Shown here in pieces: positions 22,293-33,859 of a DNA stretch of 64,000 nucleotides. The translations under genes and the position numbers were made by a program. The DNA comes from Aspergillus flavus (Eukaryota > Ascomycota > Eurotiomycetes > Eurotiales > Aspergillaceae). Location: positions 1,240,001 through 1,304,000 of the forward strand of contig NC_092409.1 in NCBI RefSeq assembly GCF_009017415.1, read 5' to 3'. Below the pieces are notes generated by a model. The model was given only the letters and a program-made list of their open reading frames with translations, made no database searches and was not told the origin of the DNA. Position 1 is the first letter of the stretch, and every line of letters begins with the position of its first letter.

Positions 22293-24631
22293 ATGTCGGC
22301 CACTGGAACGTACAGGGGAACTACTACTGGCCACAAGACTGTGGGCAGAGGTAGGCTGCCCGACTTCGATGGTTCGGCATCCCACATTCCCCGTCCTCGG
22401 CCTGAGACCGCTTCTTCCACTCCCAACCCTCACACTCCCTCTAGCGACATTGGAAGTTCAACCATGAGTGCTGCAAGCAGACAAAGACAGAATCAGTCGA
22501 AACGAGATGAGGTATGGTCTTTCTCCCTTGGTTACGTTGTGTGACGCTCTATAGCTACAATGGAGCTTGAACTTTTATGCATGTCCTTTGTATCCCATCT
22601 CTTTTCACCGAATTTTTATTCTCCCTCTCGCACCTATGCCCTCTTTTTTTTTTCCAGACCACCCAATTGTAATTTGAAATAGTGCAAATGGTTATACAAC
22701 TCTCTACTCCTATTCTAATACCCCAATTAGGCTATCCGCCGAAAGATGGAGGCGGACCTCAACAAGAAGAAGCAAGCCCCGACAAGGGCGCATCGCTCTC
22801 GGAAAGCTCCGCCAGGAACCGTTCTCGCCTTGAAACCTAGTCAAGCTCTTCAGATTAAACCTAACATGACCATTGCAGAGGCCGCTCAATTGATGGCAGC
22901 AAAGCGGGAGGACTGCGTTTTGGTTACCGACGATGATGATCGCATTGCTGGAATTTTCACCGCTAAGGATCTCGCTTTTCGTGTGGTGGGAGCTGGCCAG
23001 AAAGCTCGAGATATTACCGTGGCCGAAATCATGACCAAGAACCCTTTGTGCGCGAGAACCGATACCAGTGCTACCGATGCACTCGACCTCATGGTTAGGA
23101 AGGGCTTCAGGCATTTGCCAGTTATGGATGAGAACCAGGACATTTCTGGTGTTCTCGATATCACCAAGTGCTTCTATGATGCGATGGAGAAGCTGGAGCG
23201 CGCGTACAGTTCGTCCCGCAAGTTATACGATGCGTTAGAAGGTGTTCAGACGGAACTCGGCTCCAGCCAGCCTCAGCAGATCATCCAGTATGTCGAAGCT
23301 TTGCGTTCGAAGATGTCTGGTCCGACCCTCGAGACTGTCCTTGATGGCCTGCCGCCCGTTACAGTCTCCGTTCGCACGTCTGTGAAGGACGCTGCTGCTA
23401 TGATGAAGGAACACCACACCACCGCCCTTCTGGTGCAGGATCAGGGATCGATCACCGGTATCTTTACCAGCAAAGATATCGTACTGCGTGTCATCGCTCC
23501 TGGTCTTGACCCGTCGACATGTAGTGTGGTTCGCGTCATGACTCCTCACCCTGATTTTGCGCCCGCCGATATGAGTATACAAGCTGCGCTACGAAAGATG
23601 CATGGTTAGTTATGGCCTGTTGAATTTGCAAATATACAGACTCTAATACTTAAATTTTGACAGATGGCCACTACCTGAATCTGCCGGTTATGAACGAGAC
23701 GGGCGAGATTGTTGGAATGGTCGATGTGCTGAAACTCACATATGCCACTTTGGAACAGGTTAGTAAATGTCCTTGCTGCACCCGCAATAGTCGCAAGAGT
23801 GTCTAATTAGATTTCAAGATCAATTCGATGTCGACACATGATGACGAAGGCCCGGCATGGAACAAGTTCTGGCTGTCTATGGACCATGAATCCGATTCGA
23901 TGGTGTCTGGTAGCCAACAGCCCAATCATCGGTCAGTACTCAGTCCTGAGTCTCCGAAGGCTAGTTATGACGCCAGAGACAGTGTGCTTCCTAACGAGTC
24001 TGCTTCTCACCATGGCGGCGACGAGCACTCCGAATATATTGATCACCATCATCATGGCGAACATGTTCCGTTCCCTTTCAAGTTCAAGGCACCAAGCGGC
24101 CGTGTTCACCGTGTTAACGTTCTCACCTCTGCTGGCATTGCCGATCTAGTTGCGCAAGTCACGGCCAAGCTAGGATCCGAGGCGGACGCTGTCGGCGGTG
24201 CGGCAACCTGCGAGGAGGGCAAACTTAGCAACACAGGCTATGCTTTGAGCTACTTGGATAATGAGGGAGACACCGTTTCGATCACTACTGACCAAGACCT
24301 TGCGGATGCAGTCACTTTGGCACGGCAGTCGCGTCGGGATAAGGTTGATCTCTTTGTCCATGATCCGACACAGCCTCCAATTCCTGCTACGCTCGAACCC
24401 CAACCCGCCCCTGTCAAGCCGGTGGAGGAGAAGCCCTCTCCAGTTCCAGAGGAGCAGTTGTCGGAGGAACCATATATGTCTAAGCCCCGGTCTCAGACGT
24501 TCTCGTCACATCACCCAGAAGAGCAATTTATTGCGGGAGTGCCTAATGACTTACTCCTTCCTGGTGCAATTGTCACACTCGCCGCTGTCATTGCGGGTGT
24601 TTTCATCCTGAGCCGGGCCACTTCTCGGTAA
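22293..24631 (+). CDS. CBS- and PB1-domain membrane-anchored protein
   Basis: Four exons, 22293-22511, 22731-23604, 23664-23758 and 23819-24631, about 666 residues. The start is the ATG at 22293; the longer frame begins at TTG. After a Ser/Thr/Pro-rich N-terminus come four CBS repeats in two pairs, including REDCVLVTDDDDRIAGIFTA, KGFRHLPVMDENQDISGVLD, HTTALLVQDQGSITGIFTSK and LPVMNETGEIVGMVDVLKL. A PB1 domain follows at about residues 465-560 (FPFKFKAPSGRVHRVNVLTS to DKVDLFVHD, with the DNEGDTVSITTDQDL acidic loop). The last 25 residues form a hydrophobic helix (PGAIVTLAAVIAGVFILSRA), implying tail anchoring. CBS pairs usually bind adenine nucleotides and PB1 mediates scaffold dimerisation; the substrate or partner is unknown. 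The family is widespread in fungi but poorly characterised. Confidence 0.92.
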
Positions 24632-25431
24632 TGTGTGTCTAGCGAGCATTGTTTGATATGGTTGAATCGGTGGGGTTATTCTATCTAGTTCTTTTGTCCT
24701 TTTGCCAGTGTAACCTGAAAGCGCTATTTCTCCGCTTCTTTTGGCCTTCTTTTAGCTGTTGTCTGCATCCATTTCTGATTTTGGCTGTTCGGATACCGTT
24801 GCTGTTATTAGTGAAAGCATAGTGTGATTTACAGCGCATAGAAAAAGATTCGGTTTCTTTTGTTCAAAATTTCCACCGGCATAGTATATTCAAAGGAATT
24901 AGATACCAGGTACTCTAGATCGGTAGAGCACCATGTTTGCCATCCTACTGGTTGCTAGTCCATAGATTGGATGCTGACAAGTTAGAGTGGTCGTTTCTGC
25001 AATGATGCCTGGATGCCTGGGGATGCCCTGTTTGGGTCTAGCGCGGCGTTGCCTCGAATCGCTGGAATTTTTTGGGTTGGACTTTTGGTTGCTCAGTTCC
25101 CTCATCCCACATCCATTATTCGCTCCCTCGCGAACCTCTAATTCTCCCCTCCAGTTCATCCGCAGCTCTGGAACCAGCTGGGATGCTGAGCTTGCGTTTG
25201 AGCTGTGTGTTTTCTTGAGAGATAATCCATTTACTGATCTTCTTGAGTACGGGTCTTTTGACACTACTTCCCCCTCTATATTCCCCCCACCAAAACAATT
25301 CCAGAAAAATCCTATCTAACCGCTACCCCACTCGCCGACTGGGTTCAGCACTGAGCCGGCATTTAAACGTCTTTCTGGATCGCGACTTCGTGTGTTCCGT
25401 TCGGTTGGACCCTTCAGCTTAAGCAGACGAG
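24632..25431. other. Spacer before kap121
   Basis: Holds the 3' UTR of the CBS/PB1 gene and the promoter of kap121. A pyrimidine-rich segment with CTCC/CCCC runs lies at about 25265-25330, about 100-170 bp before the start codon. No gene is seen. Confidence 0.45.
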
Positions 25432-28400
25432 ATGTCTTTGCTACCCCCCGAGGTCCACTCCGCGCTCTCGCAGCTGCTGCGCGCGTTGACCACCCCGGAC
25501 AACACAGTCCGTACGCAGGCGGAAGAACAGCTGAATAATGATTGGATTCAAGGTCGTCCGGATGTCCTTCTGATGGGCTTAGCGGAGCAGATTCAAGGCG
25601 CAGAGGAACTAGTAGTAAGTGCCTCGACTTGGAATACAAGGGGGAAGGTCGCATGAAAGCGCCGAGACGGATCACCTTGCTCCAAGGCCTCCTCCTCCAC
25701 AACCGGTCCTCATCCTCATTCTTATTGATTACCACAGACACGTACATTCGCCGCGGTACTGTTCAGGAGAATATCTACCAAGACTCGCAAAGACCCTGTC
25801 ACGAATGAGGCCAAAGAGCTCTTCTCAACACTTACTGGGGAGCAACGCCTGGTCATTCGACAGAAGCTGGTTACCTGTTTGACGACTGAGACTGTGACGG
25901 ATGTCCGGAAGAAGATCGGCGACGCAGTGGCCGAGATTGCGAGACAGTACACGGATAACGGTATGCAGCCTGGACGACCTGGGAAATCCTAGGATTGACG
26001 AGTGACTTTTCTAGGTGACCAATGGCCTGAGCTTCTTGGGGTTCTTTTCCAGGCCAGCCAATCCCCCGATGCTGGCTTGCGTGAGGCTGCTTTCCGCATT
26101 TTCTCGACCACCCCCGGAATCATTGAGAAGCCTCACGAAGACGCCGTTCAGGGTGTGTTCGGCAAAGGTTTCAAGGATGACGTTGTGTCTGTACGTTCAC
26201 TCTCCAGCACCGCCTGGCGGAATTGCAGGTTTTTTGACCGTCTGTTTGCAGGTGCGCATTGCTGCCATGGAGGCTTTCGCTTCCTTCTTCCGCTCGATTT
26301 CGAAGAAATCTCAGCCCAAGTTTTTCCAGCTCGTGCCAGACCTCCTCAACGTTTTGCCTCCGCTGAAGGAATCGTCCGAGAGCGACGAGCTTTCTGCAGG
26401 ATTCCTGGCCCTCATTGAGCTGGCTGAGATTTCTCCTAAGATGTTCAAGAGCGTGTTCAACAATCTGGTGAAGTTCAGTATCAGCGTGATTGCCGATAAG
26501 GATCTTAGTGACCAGGTTCGCCAAAACGCTTTGGAATTGATGGCCACATTTGCAGACTACTCTCCAAATATGTGCAAGAAGGACCCTGAATTTGCACAGG
26601 AGATGGTGACTCAATGTCTGAGCCTCATGACTGACATCGGTATTGATGATGATGATGCTTCCGAGTGGAACGCATCCGAGGATGTAAGTTGTCCATGTCC
26701 ACCCTGCCTCACATATTCTGACCTGTCTAGCTTGATCTGGAGGAGAGCGACCTCAACCATGTGGCTGGAGAACAATGCATGGACCGTCTGGCAAACAAGC
26801 TCGGTGGACAGGTCGTCCTTCCCGCTACCTTCTCTTGGGTCCCCCGGATGATGTCTTCGTCAGCCTGGCGTGATCGCCATGCGGCCCTTATGGCTATCTC
26901 CGCTATCTCGGAAGGCTGCCGCGACCTCATGGTTGGTGAACTGGACCAGGTGTTGGCACTGGTCGTTCCCGCTCTCCAGGACCCCCACCCTCGTGTCCGC
27001 TATGCAGGCTGCAATGCCTTGGGTCAGATGAGCACCGACTTTGCTGGCACAATGCAGGAGAAGTACCACGCCATTGTGCTTAACAACATCATCCCAGTGT
27101 TGAACAGTGCCGAGCCTCGCGTCCAGGCTCACGCTGCCGCGGCTCTGGTCAACTTCTGCGAGGAGGCTGAGAGGAAGGTCCTCGAGCCCTACCTTGCCGA
27201 GCTTTTGCGCCACCTTCTGCAGCTCCTGCGCAGCGACAAGCGCTACGTTCAGGAACAAGCTCTTTCCACTATCGCTACGATTGCTGACTCCGCTGAAAAT
27301 GCTTTCGATCAATATTATGATACCCTGATGCCTTTGCTCTTTAACGTATTGAAGGAGGAGCAGTCCAAGGAATACCGTCTTCTGCGTGCTAAGGCAATGG
27401 AATGTGCCACGCTAATTGCGCTGGCCGTGGGTAAGGAAAAGATGGGACAGGATGCTCTGAACCTGGTGCAGTTGCTTGGCAACATTCAACAGAACATCGT
27501 CGATGCGGACGACCCGCAGTCTCAGTATCTGCTCCACTGCTGGGGCCGCATGTGCCGGGTCTTGGGTCAGGACTTCGTTCCTTATCTCCCTGGTGTTATG
27601 CCCCCTCTCCTCTCCGTTGCGGCTGCCAAGGCGGACATTCAACTACTAGATGATGAGGATCAGATTGACCAGGTTGAGCAGGATGAAGGCTGGGAGCTGG
27701 TACCTTTGAAGGGCAAGATTATCGGCATCAAGACTAGCGCGCTGGAAGACAAGAATACCGCCATTGAATTGATCACCATCTATGCTCAGATCTTGGAGGC
27801 TGCCTTTGAGCCGTACGTGCTGGAGACTATGGAGAAGATTGCCGTACCTGGCCTTGCTTTCTTCTTCCACGACCCAGTACGGGTGTCCTCGGCTAAGTTG
27901 ATCCCTCAGCTCTTGAACTCGTACAAGAAGGCCCACGGTGACCAATCACCTGGGTTCGCACAGATGTGGAACAAGGTGGCCGAGAAGATTATCGAGGTGC
28001 TGAGCGCGGAGCCCACGGTTGATACCCTGGCGGAAATGTACCAGTGCTTCTACGAATCCGTGGAGGTTGTAGGCAAGAACTGCCTCACTCAGCAGCACCT
28101 GCACACCTTCATCGAGTCGGCCAAATCGACGCTGGAGGACTACCAGGTCCGTGTCAAGGCTCGGCTGGAGGAGCGTGCTGAGGCCGAGGACGGTGAGGAG
28201 GAGAACCTGGAATATGAGTACGCAGTGGAAGATGACCAGAACCTGCTCAGCGATATGAACAAGGCCTTCCACACGATCTTCAAGAACCAAGGCACATCCT
28301 TCCTGCCCACGTGGGAGACTTTGATGCCATTCTACGATGCGTTCATCACAAGCCAGGACCCCACGCAACGCCAATGGGCTCTGTGCATCATGGATGATGT

Positions 28401-29055
28401 GCTGGAGTTCTGTGGGCCCGAGTCGTGGAAGTATAAAGATCACATTATGCAGCCGTTGGCAGCAGGGTTGCAAGATCAGAACGCAGCCAACCGTCAAGCA
28501 GCCGCATACGGTGTGGGTGTTGCCGCGCAGAAGGGTGGCGCTGCCTGGGGCGATTTCGTTGCGGCCAGCCTACCCAGTTTGTTCCAGGTAACACAGTTTA
28601 ACCAGTCCCGGACGGAAGAACATGTGTTTGCCACCGAAAACGCATCCGCCAGTATTGCGAAGATCCTGCATTACAATGCAGGCAAGGTGCAGAACCCACA
28701 AGAGGTCGTGGCCAACTGGATCACCACCCTGCCCATCACATTCGATGAGGAGGCCGCTCCATATGCCTACTCATTCCTGGCTCAACTCATTGACCAGTAA
28801 GTTACTAATTTCATGCTTACACCAGATAGCGCTAACTAACTATGCAGGCAAAACCCCACTGTCTTGTCCAACGCCGACAAGGTGTTCGGATACATTGTCC
28901 AGGCTCTCGAGGCAGAGACATTGCAAGGACAGACGGCCGCCCGGGTGGCCAACTCGGCGAAGCAGTTGGTGGCTACCACTGGACTCAACGCAGACCAGAT
29001 CCTGGCTGGTGTGAACCCGGACAACCAGGCGGCGGTGCGGAGTTATTTCCAGTAG
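25432..29055 (+). CDS. kap121: Importin beta-3 / karyopherin Kap121 (Pse1)
   Basis: Six exons, 25432-25614, 25738-25960, 26015-26190, 26252-26683, 26731-28796 and 28848-29055, give about 1095 residues, the normal length. The protein is built of HEAT repeats throughout; an N-terminal segment TFAAVLFRRISTKTRKDPVT and a central CWGRMCRVLGQDFVPYLPGV are recognisable as the Kap121/IPO5 type. An acidic loop (ENLEYEYAVEDDQNLLSDMN) and another (LDDEDQIDQVEQDEGWELVP) match those used by family members for cargo and Ran handling. The protein carries ribosomal proteins, Pho4/Ste12-type factors and others into the nucleus. It converges with the Fe-ADH gene with only about 200 bp between stops. The first intron contains no competing in-frame coding sequence. 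Codon use is strongly biased, as in a highly expressed gene. Confidence 0.96.
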
Positions 29056-29254
29056 ATTGCGATGATTGCAAGGAATGTCTATGATATGGATTTTGTCGAT
29101 TTACTTTTTACGAGCCTATAGCGTCTACGGACTTTAGGGATGTCATTAAATGAGATTATTGCAGATACACACAACACAGTCTTACCTCACCCATATATAC
29201 AGGAATATATAACTACAGTATATGTACCAATACCAAGTAAATATAACCAATAAC

Positions 29255-30598
29255 CTACTCGACCACCATCTCCAGAATCTCCAATATCTGACTCTTCTCC
29301 GTCAACGGCACCGGATTCGTCTTACACCACCGATCATGCAAACTATTCTCAGCCAACTGATCCAGCTGATCCCGACCAACCCCAACATCCTTCAACGACC
29401 GAGGCATCCCCAACTCCCGAATCACCACATCCAAAACATCCCCCAGATCCACCTTCGTGGCATCCAACCCTCTCCTCTCTAAAACTTCCCCAACAACCCC
29501 CTGCCTCAAAAGAAACCCCTTCACCCTCTCTTGCCGCTCTCCATTCGCCCCATGCCGCGCATTAAACTTACAAACCGCCGGCAAAAGCACACAACTCGTC
29601 TCCCCATGCCCAACCCCCAACGGCCCCAACTGATGTCCAATCCCATGACTAGCCCCTAGTTGCACCCCGGCCGTACAAGCCGCCATAGCATCCACCGACC
29701 CCAACTGACATTGCAACCTCGCCTCCACATCCCCCTTGTCAACCTTACATCCCAGCAACCCAGGCACCAAAAGCCCCAACGCATGCAACGCAAGCCTGTC
29801 CGTCTTCTCGCTCGTATGTTCCACAGCAACGAACGTCTCGATGCAATGGTCCACCGCTCTGATCCCCGTGCTGAGCCAGATGGAATCCGGGGTCGTGGTC
29901 GTGAGACTTGGATCTAGGATTACGAGCTCGGGTCCCTTGAGCGGACTCTGGAAGGTGTGTTTGCGTTGCGTGGTGTCGTCGGTTGCGCCGGCGAAGTTGG
30001 AATATTCGCCTGCGGAGAGGGTCGTCGGGATACTGATTATGGGGATCGTTGGGGCGTGGATCGTGGCTTGTTGGGAGGGGGTTACGGGGAGTTTGGAGAG
30101 GTCGGCTTTTGTTTGGACGTTGTTGGATAGGGCCTTTGTATTTTTAAATCGTTAGATTAATCATTATTTCTCATAAGTATATATACGAAGTGATCAGATA
30201 ATGACACCCTGGTATAGAAGGAAACAACAAATAGGAAAAGGAAAATATAAACTCACCAAAGCAACAACCTTCGCCCCATCCGTTAAACTCCCCGCTCCAA
30301 TTGTCAATATCAAATCCGCTCCGCTGTCTCTTGCTTCGTGCACGATCTCCAGGATCTCGGACCAATATGTATGGCTCCGCATTCCGATGCGGGTTCCCAC
30401 TATCTTGTTTTTTCCGATGGAGGTGTTTAGGCGGTCGAGCACGTCTGTGTTTCGCGATAGGGAGCTTGAGCAGATTATGTAGACTCTTGAAGCGTGGAAG
30501 AGGTCGTTTATGTGTTTTGCGGCGGCGGTTTCGAAGGGCACGCCGTAGGAGAGGAGAGGGCGGGGTCGGTCTGCGAAGGCGGTGCGGAGGGTTTCCAT
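29255..30598 (-). CDS. Iron-type alcohol dehydrogenase / maleylacetate reductase-like
   Basis: Two exons, 30598-30257 and 30133-29255, with a 123-bp intron, give about 406 residues. The ATG at 30598 opens METLRTAFADRPRPLLSYG. Group III (iron-dependent) dehydrogenase motifs are present: the NAD(P) loop TIGAGSLTDGAKVVAL, the IPTTLSAGEYSNFAG strand typical of maleylacetate reductases, and metal ligands in AVDHCIETF and SHGIGHQLGPLGVGHGE. The substrate cannot be fixed; maleylacetate reduction (aromatic ring-cleavage pathway) or a simple alcohol/ketone are possible. No other catabolic gene lies adjacent. The coding strand is strikingly G-rich with many GGG and TTG codons, unlike kap121 and the aconitase on either side, which may reflect low expression or different ancestry. 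Confidence 0.9.
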
Positions 30599-30926
30599 TT
30601 TCTTTTTCTTTGGGTTTGTTTTCCTTCGATTTTTTTTTTTTTGTTGTCTTGCTGTGGTGGATGGTTTGGGATGGATTGGTTTTCTTATGGTGTTTGGTTG
30701 TTGGGGTTGGTTTATATGGTGCCTGGACTGTGTAGATGTGCTATGAAGTCAGATCGATGTATTGCTGTGGAGGTGGTGGGGCTGGTGGGGAGCGGAGCGG
30801 AGCGGAGGTCTTGGTATACTATGTAGAGGTACTGGTATCGCAGTAGATCAATAATACGAGGAAACAGCTGTCTTAAGAAAATTTGACATTGACATAATAA
30901 AATAACGGAATTGGTATATGTACAAT
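30599..30926. other. Fe-ADH upstream spacer
   Basis: Promoter of the Fe-ADH gene and 3' flank of the aconitase gene. It holds a T-rich run (about 30628-30642) and a short GAGCG tandem at about 30790-30806. Nothing else recognised. Confidence 0.45.
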
Positions 30927-33416
30927 CTAATTAGACTTTCCCGCCTTTTGCGCCAACAAGTTCAATGCACTTCCTGCCAGGATGAATGCAGACTGATCCG
31001 GGCTCAGCGTGTGCTTCACTGGAATCTCAAATGCCTCGCCATTCTGCTTGGTCACCTGCAGCTTGATCGAGCCCTGTCCGCCTGCCTGCAGGGTTTCGTA
31101 CAGTCCGACTGTGTCGACCTTGTCACATGCGTCAATGCGGTCGTAGTCGGCGGGGTTCTCGAAAGTCAAAGGCACGACACCCTGCTTCTTGAGGTTGGTC
31201 TCGTGAATACGGGCGAAGCTCTTAGAGAGAATGATGCGTCCGCCCAAGTAGCGAGGCTGCAACGCGGCGTGCTCACGAGCGCTACCCTCACCGTAGTTGT
31301 CCTCGGCGACCACCAGCCATTCGATTCCCTCGGCCTTCCATTGAGCGGCCAGGTCGGGGATGGAATACTGCTTGCCGGCTTCGTCGTAGGCGACGTTGGT
31401 CTCGCCAGTTGCTGCGTTGACGGCGCCGATCAGGGTGTTGGCGGAGATATTGGGCAGGTGGCCCTTGTACTTGAGCCATGGGCCGGCAGCGGAGATGGTG
31501 TCCGTGGTGCACTGGCCCTTGACCTTGTACAGCACCTTCAGACCAGACAGGTTTCCCTTGGGAAAGGGAGCAAATGGCTCCAGCAGAGCCAATCGATCGG
31601 AAGTGGGCGACACAACCACCTCGCAGCTCGCGTCGGGGGCCGCCGCGGTGGGCTTGAAGTCGGGGTTACCGTCTTCGAAGCCATCAGCGGGCAGCGCAGA
31701 GCCAGTTGGGGGCTGGAACCGGAACTCCTCACCACTCGGGGTGGTCAAGCTGTCGGTCATAGGGTTGAAAGTAGTACGGCCAGAATACGCCAGCGCTGTG
31801 ACAAGCTCTGGGGAGGCCAGGAAGTTCATTGTCCGACGGTTGCCGTCGTTACGGCCGGGGAAGTTACGGTTGTACGAAGTGAAGATAGCGTTATCCTCGC
31901 CCTTAGCCACGCCATCAGTCCGCTTCCACTGACCAATGCATGGCCCGCATGCATTGGCCAGGACAGTGCCGCCTGCAGAGGCAAAGGTGGAGAGCGTCTG
32001 GTCGCGGTCGAGGGTCGCCCGGATCTGCTCACTACCTGGGGTGATAAAGAAATCCGCCTTGGGCTTGAGGCCCGCAGCGGAGGCCTGCTTGACCAGATCC
32101 TCGGCACGAGTCATGTCTTCGTAGGAGCTGTTCGTGCAGCTACCAATCAGTCCAGCTCCGAAGGTTTCGGGCCAGTTCTTCTCGCGAACAGTATCGGCAA
32201 AGGCGGAAAGGGGAACAGACAGATCCGGCGTGAACGGTCCGTTGATGTGTGGCTCCAGTGTCGACAGGTCAATAGTAATCACCTGGTCATACTCGGCACC
32301 GTTGTCGGCACGCAGAAGGTTCTTGGGGCCCGAAGCGGCAATCTCGGCGGCCGCCTTAGCGACATCTCCACGGTGCGTGGCCTGCAAATACGGGATCATG
32401 CTGGGAGAGAATGGGAACACCGAAGTGGTAGCACCCACCTCAGCACCCATGTTACAGATGGTAGCCTGGCCAGTGCAGCTCAAGGTTTCCACACCCGGTC
32501 CGTGATACTCAATGATGAAGCCAGTTCCTCCACGGACGGTGAGCTTGCCTGCCAAGTGCAGGATAATGTCTTTGGGAGCAGCCCAGCCGTTGAGTTTACC
32601 CTCCAGTCGCACACCCAGAACGCGAGGTGCCTTCAACTCCCAAGGAGCATCAACCAACGCATCCACGGCATCAGCACCACCGACACCAATGGCAATAGCG
32701 CCGAGACCACCCGCATTCGGGGTGTGGCTGTCAGTACCCAGCATCATCAAGCCAGGGGCGGCGTAGTTCTCCAGGACGCTCTGGTGAATGATACCAGCAC
32801 CGGGAGCCCAGAATTCAATACCGTAGCGTTTGGCGGCACTCTCCAGGAAATCGAACACTTCACTATTACCCTTGATCGATGCAGGTAAATCGGTGTCGGC
32901 ACCACGCTCACCCACAATCATATGGTCGCAGTGAATACTAGCGGGCACTGCGGTCGACGGGAGACCGCACGACATGAACTGCAATAGAGCCATCTGTGCC
33001 GAGGCATCTTGCATGGCCACACGGTCCGGCTTCAACTTCAGGTTCGCCTTGCCGCGAATATCACGTCCATTGTCCGTGCCGGACAGCAATGACTCCTCGG
33101 GGTTCGCCAGATGGGCGTAGAGGATCTTCTCCGCTAGGGTGAGAGCCCGAGACGAACCCAAGACACGACGGACTTCCTCCAAGTTGCGCAGGATTTTGGG
33201 GTAGGGGGGCATGCGAGAGGACACCGAGGAAGCCTCCGTGGCCAGACCGCGGCGGTTGAACAGTCCTTGTGGGGGAAGGCACTTCGGAGCCAGCTATGAT
33301 TCATACCGGAGGTTAGTACACGGGAGATGTATAGATCATCGAGTAGGACGCAGCCATTGGGGTTTACGTACCCTACGAGAGGCGGTGGCCCGCTGCCAAA
33401 CAAGCTGCCTCACCAT
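30927..33416 (-). CDS. aco2: Mitochondrial aconitate hydratase, Aco2 (homocitrate dehydratase) type
   Basis: Two exons, 33416-33372 and 33293-30927, give about 803 residues. The short first exon plus the start of the second form an Arg-rich, acid-free mitochondrial presequence (MVRQLVWQRATASRR, then LFNRRGLATEAS). The 4Fe-4S ligands are Cys401 (GSCTNSS), Cys464 and Cys467 (NACGPCIGQW). Substrate-loop motifs GTDSHTPNAGGLG, SYNRNFPGRNDGN, GEGSAREHAALQPR and SFARIHETNLKKQG are intact. The sequence departs from the main TCA-cycle fungal aconitase in many places, e.g. the start MPPYPKILRNLEEVRRVLG and CDHMIVGERGADTDLPASI, and fits the second, Aco2/AcoB-type paralogue, whose yeast member dehydrates homocitrate in lysine synthesis. 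That subtype call is from memory of both families. It is probably iron-regulated, as a CCAAT box stands upstream. Confidence 0.92.
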
Positions 33417-33859
33417 CGTGCCGCCTTAATGTAAGTGAATTGGGGAAGAAGAAAGAAGGACATGAATTGAGTTCGATGGCGATATTCTTTTATTTTGGCC
33501 TTCGGCTGCCTTTTACCTCCATGCTGATTGGACGGTCCCTTCGCCGATGCCGGGCCGACATTCCAAAGGACCCATCTTACCGTACTTTACTCGGGGCCCC
33601 ATATCTCTACTGCCAAAGGGCCGCCAGTTTTCAGGTATGGTACGGTATTACCTATTTGATAAGTTTTGACATTAGTAGATTTGATGACAACTACCACATG
33701 GAGCAACAACATAAATTGTAATGCGCCAGAGAAAACGCCCGATAGAATACGAGAAGAGCAAACAGCCTCACGATCGCCGAGATCGAACAAACCAAGTCCG
33801 TCCCAAGATGTCCTCCAGATCGCCATTAATACATGAGAGATGGTAAAGAAAAGACCAAA
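33417..33859. other. Aconitase promoter and UPF0662 3' flank
   Basis: 443-bp spacer. Apart from the CCAAT box described separately I see only short GC-rich words and no gene. Confidence 0.4.
33527..33531 (-). promoter_or_regulatory. CCAAT box upstream of aconitase gene
   Basis: Read on the minus strand the site is CCAATCA, the preferred form of the CCAAT-binding complex, about 110 bp before the aconitase ATG. CBC with HapX controls iron-sulfur enzymes in Aspergilli. I do not see a clean HapX half-site at the expected distance. Confidence 0.45.

Noticed and set aside
30918..32888. 656-codon open frame on the plus strand opposite the aconitase gene
   Set aside because: It is the mirror of a codon-biased, highly expressed gene. 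It has no family resemblance and the opposite strand carries all aconitase motifs.
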